Shown piece after piece: positions 34,701 through 46,300 of a stretch of 64,000 bases of DNA; the stretch's first letter is position 1, and every line of letters starts with the position of its first letter. The stretch covers positions 19,582,041 through 19,646,040 of the forward strand of contig CM055093.1 of the NCBI GenBank assembly GCA_029204225.1. Direction: 5' to 3'. The position numbers were made by a program, and so were the translations under genes. The notes beneath the pieces were generated by a model. That model was not told the DNA's origin. It was given only the letters and a program-made list of their open reading frames with translations, and made no database searches. The stretch is from Diphasiastrum complanatum (taxonomy: Eukaryota > Streptophyta > Lycopodiopsida > Lycopodiales > Lycopodiaceae).

Positions 34701-37700
34701 CAAAAAACCGATAAAAGAGACAAGGTTATCATCATCCCTATGGTAAGCACTGATATGGCATTACTTGCCGGAAAAGGAGTAACATTTATAACACTATAAT
34801 TACGATTCATTCTGCTTTTTTTTTAACACTTTTGCCAAGAGTAGTAGTAGCTTACTCCGTCACCCTGCATTTTAAGCTTTATCAAAGAAAATTGAAGTAT
34901 CCGTGTGTTACTAACTTGAATGGTAGACGATACAGATTCTTGTGAGGTGATCACATTTGCATTTGCTTGCAGTTGAGAAATTTGACCTTCCGTATCCATT
35001 TCTAAGCATAGTCATTGCATAGTTATACGTATAAGAGAACTGGTGTGTCATCCAAACGGAGTTACCGTTTCTTAACAAAGTGTAGTATGGAGCAGAGATG
35101 TTACGAGTGCTATACGTACCTTATCCTTGTTGTCTACTGGAGTTTGAACAGTATGCCTAAACCCTTCGTGTTACTTATGTTGTAACATTGTATGAAACAG
35201 AGATAGAGGTGAGTATTATCAACATATCAGCTTCCGTAAAGAGCTCTTTAATGATCAGAGACATAGACACATCATATGGCATTTGATTTAGATCATTTCT
35301 ACCAATAACCTTTTGCCTTCCATCGCTGAAATGCAGCTATGGTGCTTTCATAGTGATATTATATACAAAACTCAGAAAATTAGGTGGCTATCTCGCTGAT
35401 ATAGTAGCGAGCTACTGTTACTATCATGATTAGCAGCGATTATCAGCGCTTTCTGCCGACATTTCTCAGCGCTGGCAGCGCTGCCATTCTTCTCCAAAGT
35501 CGCGATGGAGTGTAGGCCACAGAGATGTGTTGAACTTGTAAACCTTGTTAAATAAATAGAACTTGTCACATGGGTACAAAAATACTTTGAGGCCCAAACT
35601 TAGGCAAATTTTCTTTGTGCAAACTCGTGGGAGGCCCTCTTGCATGTTGATGCCACATACTCACTTGAGTTTGGTAGACCCCCATGCACATGTGCATGGG
35701 GGAGAAAAAGTTAGTTTGCCACATATCCTAGTTTGCATGCAACATGCAAGATGCATGCTTGACAAATTAGAGACATGCAATTAGACATGCAAATTGCCAC
35801 CTATCTTGGACACTTGGCAATAGCATGCCATGCCTTGTACATACACAATTTCTTACAAATAGAACCTCCACGATTTGGAGAAGTGTGATTTCTGGAATAA
35901 TCTTCCACTCTTCATCATCTTGTTCTATTCTTTATCTCAATTTTGGTAGTAGCTCGCAGGAGGATCTGATCTGGTTTTTTGCTTGTTACTCCTTCCCTCA
36001 TCAGAATTCAGTGACAACAGTTGCAATCTGTTAGTTGGAGGAGAGCGCTACTAGTCAAGTCATTCCCACCTTGAATCTGAGAAAATCTGAGCCAGGACAG
36101 CAATCAACCATTTGGAGGAGGGCGCTGGTTCTGTTTTGCTCAATCATTCATTTCTCTCTCAAATCTTGTCAGATTTGCATGAGATCTGTTGCAAGCTGAT
36201 CCATAGAGGAGGGCGCTCCATCTCAGATCTTCTCCCACTCAATTCTCACTACTGTGGAAGCAGGGCAGCCATCCAACCATTGGAAGTAGGGCGCTGGATC
36301 TGATTTCCAAATATCATCCTAACTCTCTCATAAATTGTCAGAATTGAATAGGATTTGCTAGTGGTTTCTCTTGCATAGGCTCTTTCTTTCATAGTGAATA
36401 GAAGTCATATAGAAGCCTGATCAGAATCTGATTTTTCAGATCTGAGGCACCTATTTGATGTAGCCAGCAAGTAGGGAAAAGTCCACATCTTGATTCATTC
36501 AATAGGCAATGAATAGAGTTCAAATAGGATTGAATTAGGATCATTCTTATGATCTACAGCTTGCTGTTTTATGTGTATTTCAGATGCATGTTTCATTCCT
36601 AGATCTGTTAGGCTCAAGTAGTCCTTGAAAATAGCATTTCTAGGGTCCCGAATCCTAATTTTGAGCTATTCTAGCCTTCTCTGTTTTTCCAACAGTGGTA
36701 TCAGAGCTGTGGTTACAAGAAGCATGCAATCAGAAATGGCAAACACAAGCCTACTCATCTTACATCCAGTCGGCCTCATCTTAGAAAATGGAAGACAGTA
36801 TTCCATTTGGAAGACAAAGGTTATACTGGTTCTCAAGAGAAATGGAGTATGGGAGATCATCAATGGACCTGCACCAACAGAAGGAGCTACACAAAGAGAT
36901 CGAGACAAGTGGAATGAAAAGAACGATCAAGCATGTGCTTGGATCAGTCTTTCCACTTTAGAGGATATTCTACTTGAAATATCTCAGATGAGTAGTGCCA
37001 AAGATATTTGGAACTATCTAAAAGACAAATTTGAAACTAAATCCACTTCTGAAGTAGTACATATGTCAAATAGATTGTACACAATGACATGGAGTGGTAA
37101 GACTGATATAAAGAAATTTATATTTGAGATGAAAAGTTATTTTACTTCTCTAGCTCTTGCAGGACAAGAATATGCTATTAATAATGGCCAGAAGTTGTCT
37201 ATTTTTCTTGGTGCTCTTCCCACTTCTTTTGACTCACTTAGAACAATCCTAGCAAGAACATCTAACATGAGTTTTGAAGAAGCAAGTAATGCAGAGATCG
37301 AAGAAGATCACCTCAGGAGGGAAAGAGCAGCCCGACATCAGCATGAAAGTAAGTTACAAGAAGCCTACTTCACCAATCCGGGAGACAAGAAGAAGAAGAA
37401 GCAGAAGTCGAAGAAGAGCAAAGAGAAGGGGCCCAAACCCACATGCGACTGTTGTGGGAAAGATGGCCACTTACCCACCAAGTGCTGGTGTAATCCAAAG
37501 ATACCATGCATCCATTGCAAGATCACCGGACATGCAGCCATCTATTGCAAGCAAAACCCAAGGAAGAAGAAAGGAAAGTCAAAGGCACACCTTGTGGAAG
37601 ACAATTCTACTTTTGAAGCTGGAGAGGCATCCAAATCAGCCGAAGAACTTTCATGCACCTACATGATCAATGAACATGAAGAATGCAATATGGTCTCTTC

Positions 37701-40309
37701 AATTAATTCAGAGATTGAGATGGTGCTTGACTCGGGTGCCACCTCACATATAGTTTCTAGTAGAAATATTGTGTCAAATCTTTCTTCTATCTCTTATGAA
37801 AAGCAAGTAATATTCGGAGATGGTAGCATACATAAAGTTGAGGGAATAGGGGATCTAAAACTTAGAACTTCCAAGGGGATGTTAGTTCTAAATGGAGCTC
37901 TCTATGTTCCTTCCTTAATGAAAGACCTTATTTCTGTAGCTAAAGTAATTGATGCAAGATTAAAGGTATCCTTTGATACAGATGTATGTCGAGTCTTAGA
38001 CATGAAGACAAAGTCTATTGTAACTCATGCAAGGAGAAGAAATAACCTTTATTATTTAGAGGTTTTACCAAATAAAGAAGAGTTGCATATAGTGTCAGAC
38101 TTAGATTTTTTATGGCTTTGAAGTCACTTAATGAAAGATGTTCAGCAGGCCAGTTTGTTGGATGTAAGATCCAAGAAGGAATCACTAATCTCCAGTGTGA
38201 TGCTTGTTATAAAGGGAAGATGCACAGATCTCCTTTTAACAAGCAAGGTTTTCGAGCTAAGAAGCCTTTAGAAATGGTTCATACAGATATCTGTGGTCCT
38301 ATGAATGTTCCTTCTTTAGATGATGCTCAATACTTCATTACGTTCATAGATGATTATACAAGAATGTGTATTGTGTATTTCTCGAAGCAAAGATCCAAGG
38401 CATTTGAAATGTTCAAGGAATTTCAAGCTTTTGCAGAAAGGACTACAAAACACAAACTAGTTCTTTTAAGATGTGATGGAGCAGGAGAATACATATCTAA
38501 TGAATTTCTAGATTATTGCAAACAAAAGGGCATTACACATCAGGTGACTACAGCTTATACTCCCCAACATAATGGAGTTGCCGAAAGAAGAAATCAGACT
38601 CTGGTGGAGGCAGCTAAGTGCATGCTTGCACATGCACATCTTCCCAAAACTTATTGGGCCGATGCAGTTGGAGCAGCCAATTACCTCTTCAATCGAGTAT
38701 TGAAAACTCCTCTATATCCAAAATCTCCATATGAATTATGGTGGGGAAGGAAGCCTAGTATGACATGCAAATTGCCACCTATCTTGGACACTTGGCAATA
38801 GCATGCCATGCCTTGTACATACACAATTTCTTACAAATAGAACCTCCACGATTTGGAGAAGTGTGATTTCTAGAATAATCTTCCACTCTTCATCATCTTG
38901 TTCTATTCTTCATCTCAATTTTGGTAGTAGCTCGCAGGAGGATCTGATCTGGTTTTTTGCTTGTTACTCCTCCTTCCCTCATCAGAATTCAATGACAACA
39001 GTTGCAATCTGTTAATTGGAGGAGGGCGCTGCTAGTCAGGTCATTCCCACCTTGAATCTGAGCAAATCTGAGCAAGGACAGCAATCAACCATTTGGAGGG
39101 GGGCACTGGTTCTGTTTTGCTCAATCATTCATTTCTCTCTCAAATCTTGTCAAATTTGCATGAGATCTGTTGCAAGCTGATCCACAGAGGAGAGCGCTCC
39201 ATCTCAGATCTTCTCCCACTCAATTCTCACTACTCTGGAAGCAGGGCAGCCATCCAACCATTGGAAGTAGGGCGCTGGATCTGATTTCCAAATATCATCC
39301 TAACTCTCTGATAAATTGTCAGAATTGAATAGGATCTTTTGCTAGTGGTTTCTCTTGCATAGGCTCTTTCTTTCATAGTGAATAGAAGTCATATAGAAGC
39401 CTGATCAGAATCTGGTTTTTCAGATCTGAGGCACCTATTTGATGTAGCCAGCAAGTAGGGAAAAGTCCACATCTTGATTCATTCAATAGGCAATGAATAG
39501 AGTTCCAATAGGATTGAATTAGGATCATTCTTATGATCTACAGCTTGCTGTTTTATGTGTACTTCAGATGCATGTTTCATTCCTAGATCTGTTAGGCTCA
39601 AGTAGTCCATGAAAATAGCATTTCTAGGGTCCTGAATCCTAATTTTGAGCTATTCTAGCCTTCTCTATTTTTCCAACAAGATGAAGGTCCTTACAGCAAT
39701 TTCATGTTGTGTGCAGCGCTAGTTTATGCATGCATTGATGTCAGTATGCCACAAACTCATTCATACCAATCTAACCAGCGATGGCTCCTACAAATCAGAG
39801 TGTTCGAAGCAAGTATTCAAAGCAAGTATTGATGCTAAAGTGGGCGCATTTTCCACAAGCATGCATTCGTAACTCATGATGCCATATCAGCGATGCAATA
39901 AAACGCTATTGAGGCTATCCTTACTTCTGATATCAGTGTATTCATAGCAGAAGTAGACAAGTATGAAGACGACTTACCAGTGTTATCCGGACGTAGCTTT
40001 CCAGTTGCTAAAACATGGGCACCAACACTGCAACCCTTGGTATGCCAGAAGAAGGAGAAGAGAAGAGGGGAGAGAGGGCGTGGAGAAGGTAGGAGCACAG
40101 TGCTCTCTTTATGTAGATGATGCCAATCTGAAAGAGTGTAGAAGAAGCAACTGATCGTATTGTAGGATAGTAAGTTGATGATCTTCACAGTTGAGGTGGC
40201 ATTAAGTACATTTGGTGGTTTGAAAATTTCCCTCCAAAAGCCATAAGAGGTCACATAACTTTTACAGTATTAAAAACCAAGAGGAGTAAGATGAGATTGG
40301 GTACCATTC

Positions 40310-40343
<34 letters not shown>

Positions 40344-43300
40344 CAATTAACCATCAACTGCAATCAATGACAAGTAAACCAGAGATTTTCGCGAATCTCT
40401 GCAGCAAGTACAGGACCAAATTGACTGGACCAGAGTACAGGTTTCATTATAAGGAAATGGAAGGACTTACAAACACAAAATCACATATATGGCATAACAT
40501 GAGAACAATAAACTGTAAACGATGAACAAATAGCAATCTCCAACAAAGAATATTGAATGGAAATCATATATACTCAATACTTGATCCCCAACTAGGAAGA
40601 GTTATGAATCTCCTACAAAGAACTTAGGACTAACCCATACCGTAAGCTATCAAGTGAATATCCCTACCTCCTATTTATACTCTACTGGATTTAAGGCAAG
40701 GTCCTGAATTTGAAATGAAGTGCAAAAGAAGGGCAACAATTTCTTCCAAAACAATCCCCCATCCAGAAACCCCCAAATAGTTCGTGAATAACAAAAGCCC
40801 TAAATTTTTTGAGAATCCATAATTAGCGGTGCCCTATTCAAGGCGCCTCTCCCTATTCAAGGCACCTCTGAAAAGAGCCCAACTCCTGCCAAAATATAGG
40901 ATCTCAATTCTACAATGCTCCAAACCTAATATACTCACAAACTTTGAGCAAGGTGAAGAAAAAGAAGACAAAATTGTAGCATAATAACAAGATTGCGCTG
41001 AACAAACTTCCCTGTCCAGCCTCCTTCAACCCTCTATCATGAACTTAGTCACAAATGTAGCATCATATTAAGCATAAAAGACAATAATAATGAAGCAATA
41101 GCATCATCCACCAACTATTATTAATCAAATACAGTCAGTAGTTGATCCCCTACAAAGAAGAACAATTAGTCTTCTACAAGGGACTCAAAAAAAGGCCAAA
41201 TCATAAGCCCAGCAAATGAATGTCTCTACATTGAATTATTACATTACTAAATGAATCCCTCATTTGAAAAGCAAGTGAAAAAGAATGCCAACATTTCGCT
41301 CTTAAAATGGTGCGATCTCCTCTAGAGACCCAATTTGCCATGTGACTAAAAATAGTCATTGGTTCCAAAAGTAATCACTACTAATGAATAAATTAGCCAA
41401 AAATAATCATTTTCTTGTGAATAAATTAGCCACTGGCCTTGCCAACTAGTATGTGGGCTGATAAGCATTGAATGTATTGTATGACCATAACCCTATCTAG
41501 TACCTATTATGGACATACATTACACAAAGCTAGATAAGATCTGGCTTCACAGGTGGTGTCAGATAGCTGACCTAAACAATTGCGTAGTCGTAAAGATACC
41601 AAGTATCTGGTCCGATGCAAAGGTCATACAAACGATGACAACTCTTGGGAACAGGAAGGAAGCCTAAGAAGGAACTTCCCTGATTTTAAGTTCTAAGGAC
41701 AGAACTTGAATAAGGGGGGAAGAATGTCATGCCTACATTTTAATTATCCTATAAGGAGGTCAGTAATGGTGGATTGGTATGGAAAATAAAGTGACTCATA
41801 GGGGTCTGGGGAACTTACAGTGACTCGTAGGGGTCTGGGGAAGTGTCAGACTCAACTTGCAAACTATAGGTGGTCCGTGAGGGATTGCGAGGACACTCCT
41901 TCCACCTATGCCGCCCTAGACAGCCAAAGCAAAGGTTCTCTTTCTTCGCCCGCTCCAAGTCCTACGGCGATAGCGTAGAAAAGCGTTGGCCCCCTTGGCA
42001 ATTGGACGTCCCATACCGCCCTTTGCCTTTTGAGGCGCCCGCACCTTTACTCTTTTTCGCACTCTGAATTTGCTCTTGCGAGGATTGACCCTTCCATTTT
42101 TTTAACTTTCTTTTCCCCCAAGGCTAAAACCCTCCTGAAGTAGGTGTCTCAGACTCCTTGGACTTTTTTCCATCTTCGTAATATAGGGCCATCTGCAAAG
42201 CCCTGTGGAGGCTTGGAGCCTGCTCCTTCCTTACAAAAGGTCGAAGGCTTTCACGCAAGCCCTCCACAAATTGAAACACTTGTAAAAACATTGGCACTTC
42301 TTCTGGTATCCGCATCAGTGCTTCTCTGTACTTGTCCGCATATTCCTGTACGGACGCGCTGCCTTGTTTGAGGCTTGACCAGGCTTGCATCGCCTGATTC
42401 TTTTCATCTAATGGCACCCAATTCTCAGCGAACATCCGCTTGAACTGATCCCAAGTTGTAGACACCAAATTATCCTTCTCGATTTTACGCCACCAGCGTT
42501 GTGCCATCTCTTGCAAGCGATATGTGACTTCTGCAATCTTCTGTTCATCATCATCAATACCACACATCTGAAAAGCCTTTTCCCACTTCTGTCAACTGCA
42601 TCGGTGTTGCGTACTGCAACTGCTCCTGTGTATTTTGGCGATTTCAAATCGATAATTGTGGGCAATTTTCGCATCTTCGATGGATGTTCGGCTTCTTTCT
42701 CAACTGTCACAGGCTCAACGGCTACCATAGCCGTTCCACTAACCCTTTCAGGTTCCTGTGGAGATTTAGCCGACTTTAGTTGGTCGAGAATTTGTTGTAA
42801 AATCACCTCCATGGCATCCACCTTAGCTGCCACTTCTTCGATTCTCAAGATTTCTGTGCTTGCACCTCCTAATGGATCCATATTTGCAATGTTGGAGGTT
42901 GTCCACTTGTTTAGAAGTCGAAATTACCGGCAAAAAATAAGTTTACAACTCTCAAAACCCTTTTTCCTTGTATTTTGGCCCAAAAAATCAGACCAACTTT
43001 GGATTGCTATAACTTTTCCGTGACTTGGACTTTTCCTGAGCGGTCAATTTGTAGTAGGTCGCCCTCCTGCTGACTTTCCAATGAACCCTTAACAGTCCGG
43101 TTTAGGCTAGGATTGCCCAATCATCAAGCAATTTCTTCTTAGCTGGTTTTGCACCTATGTATGAGAACCAAATTTTGAAAAAACACCATAGGACTCCGTT
43201 TTCTTTGCTGTAAATTGCATACTACAGCCCTTGAGGTCTGCCTAGAAGACTCCCAAAATTTGAGGATGATCCAAAAACCGAGCAAAAAGTTATGAAGAAA

Positions 43301-46300
43301 AAAACTCTTCAGCCTGCCAGCGCCCACCAGCTACAAGAAAATTCTCGAAATCGCTTGGATTCCGCTGCTGGGGTTGGTTTCTATGATTTATCTATTGTGC
43401 CTTGGCAATAGGAACAGTTTGCAACAGATCCCATAGCCATCTGAGCTCTCAATCAAAAGTTATGAGCAAAAAACTGCCCTTTCTCTCTCCAGAACGTTTT
43501 TGTTTTTTGCTGTCCCAAGCTTCCAAAACTTGCAAACCTTTGCTCTGATACCAAATGTCAGACTCCCTCTCTGATCTTCTCTTCAAACCTTGCTAATTTC
43601 CTGCACATACAAGCATCAAATTCCTTCTAACACAAGATGGAGCTGGCTACCTTGCCCAGCCTTTGCTGCATAGATTATGATGAGGAGTGCCTCTCTCTAG
43701 GCTCACTTATCCAAAATCCTCAAGCACCCCTTAACCCTGACCCTTCCTAAATCTCGACACATGGCCAACTCCATGCACTGTCAACACTTGCCACTTGGCA
43801 GTACCCTGACACTCAACCCTGACATGTGTCACTCATTCACTGGACCAAGTGTCCCAGTGAGCATATGACATGTGTCACGTTGACTAGTCAACTCTCCTAC
43901 TTTTTAGGAGGTCAGTCCAGCCACTCCGAATTAATGACCCAGTACCCTATACCCAAGCAACATGCAACTCTGAGGCTCAAAAACATCATTAACAGCTTTA
44001 TTTACATTTCTGTTACAAAGGTCACCACAGGCCGGTGACTTAGCCATTTCTGTATTTACAAGAAGTACATCTATAAGTAAAAACAGTAAACAACCGGGAC
44101 AGGGAGTAAAAGTTGTGACAGGAAGTGGATAAGGTGGCCCAGTTAGGCAGCAGGCTGCTAATGTGTCTAGTGAGGCATCACAGTTCGCTACTAGTGATGG
44201 AGGGGCCTTAAAGGGTATAAGTATACCCAAAGATCTTCCACTAGTGTATGCTTGAATCTAGTGATTGTAGCTACTGCTAGTGTAAAACCTCTCTCCTATT
44301 GAGCTTTGTGCGGTCCATAGCATGGGGGCTAGATCCATTTGATCTAGGTTTGGTTGGGATGATTTGTCCACCATCCGATTCCCTTTGGTTTCTTTGTTTC
44401 AGTTACCTAGTCTTCGATCCTTGGTGTTAATATTGATAGATTCAATAGAAAAATAGTACCCTAAGATGCACTGCGCTCCGGAACACTGTGTTCCAAGATG
44501 CTCTCGGAACGAGTTTCAAAACAGTTCTAGGATTTGGGAGCAATCCGGATTGGAAAGTTGCAATTTTTTTTTTGTTTTTTAAACAGTGTGTTGGGGAGGA
44601 AAAAACAACATCTAAGGATGTACAAAAAATTCCAAAAATGCAATTTTATGTCCTTCATTGCTCACCATCACACAAGTAATCTAGATAATGTTGAAATCAG
44701 AGTTCTTGCATACATTATGTGCTAACTATAACATCTAAAACCTACCAATTCCAAAGTGTCCTATTGATTAAACTTTGGACTTCATTTTTAGCCACCGCAT
44801 GATTTATTCGAATGCAATAAACTATGGTCACTGTTATGAAGATAATTTGTTAGTTAGTCGTATCTGAAGTTACAAGGTATTGAATGGTTGGAACTCGAGG
44901 AGGTCCAATGTTTTGGAGGATAAATCTTGGATTACCCTCCATCTTCTACTCTTGACCATGGGAATCTGGATGGTTCATGAGCTCACAAGCACAAAAGAGT
45001 CAGTGCCCACTCTATATTTAAGGCTCTTGAAGATGAACTGGGTATTATTTTGTGGTGATCAATTCAAGTCTCATTCTTTTGTCAAAAAGTCTGAAACTTT
45101 TTCTAAAGAACAAAAAAATCATGAGACTTTAAAAAAAGGCCACTTTCTTGTACAGTTGAAAGTTGAGCATAAGCCACTGTCACAAGAGGCTCAAACAAGA
45201 ACACAGCCACATTCATTGAACTACGAGCACTGCAATGGTAAATGATTAACGATCAATTTTCTTTTTTTTTAGGAATCCGACATTCCGGAACGCTCGTTCC
45301 GAAACCCTTTGCCTCCATAACGGAGTTCTGATGCAACTATGATAGTACCTTCTTATCTCGACTACAATAGCTATAATGATCTCTCTCACAACATGTAGGC
45401 ACTAACAACACGTATGGGATACTACATACATACATTTGAACTAGCATGCAAGTGTCTATTTTTTTTATTTGTTGAGTGCCCCCATTTTTTTCGTTTAATT
45501 ATGAGATGATTGGGTCCACATGTTGTGTTGTGCAACAAGTCTAGCACCTAGTGTTTATGGGAACTTTATAGGAACTTGAACTTAGACCTTATACTTTGGA
45601 AATTACTCTTGTAACGGAAACCATAGTTGCATCCAAATTACTCCTATTAGGACCTATCTTATTCTAGGCTATGTTGGAGATCGTTCGAGTCACTCATAAG
45701 CAAGCACCATCCCCTTTTTGTAGTGCACTAGCAATCCAAAAACCACTCACCTCCCATTTTCTCAAATTTGGAAGGTTCAAAGAAATCTTGTTGAACTTTG
45801 ACATTCTCATGTTAGGCCTCCAAAGAGAATTATTGGGTCCACTAGAGGTGGTCATTATTAACCGATGTATCAGATCTTCTATTACCTTTAGTATCATGTG
45901 AAATAAAGGTTCAAATAATGTCAAATATTTGTGGAAGTATGAAAAACTAGAAAATGTCGTCTTCAAACCACATTCATGTTAAGTTAGCTAACCATCGTAC
46001 AAGCAAAGCTTATTGAACATGCAACGATATTGAGATTGTTGCATAAGTGCCTACTATGTTACTTCAAAAAGTAAGAGCACACCTTTGCTCCAGTTTCTCG
46101 GTCGACTACTTCAGCTTTAAACTTCACAAAACCCACTCGATTTCCAAACATGTCAACACTCTGCACACTAAAGGAAAAGAAGTCAACTTTGAGAGCAATG
46201 CACTACAGAAATAAACCAAGAGAAGCCCTTCAAGACATGAAATGTTCTAGATCACATGATATCAAGATCAGCATGAAAGCGATATATTATTCTCAAAGTC

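Noticed and set aside
35390-35560. Protein-like minus-strand stretch (EKNGSAASAEKCRQKALI) beside the Copia insertion
   Set aside because: Short, with no family match and no clear splice borders; kept as intron sequence.
39874-40254. Possible exon (GAHVLATGKLRPDNTG followed by GTAAGT on the minus strand)
   Set aside because: The text looks protein-like and is followed by a good donor, but it fits no part of NUDX14 and I could not find a partner exon or name a family.
42499-43023. 174-residue plus-strand ORF
   Set aside because: It is the antisense shadow of the Ty3 gag on the minus strand.
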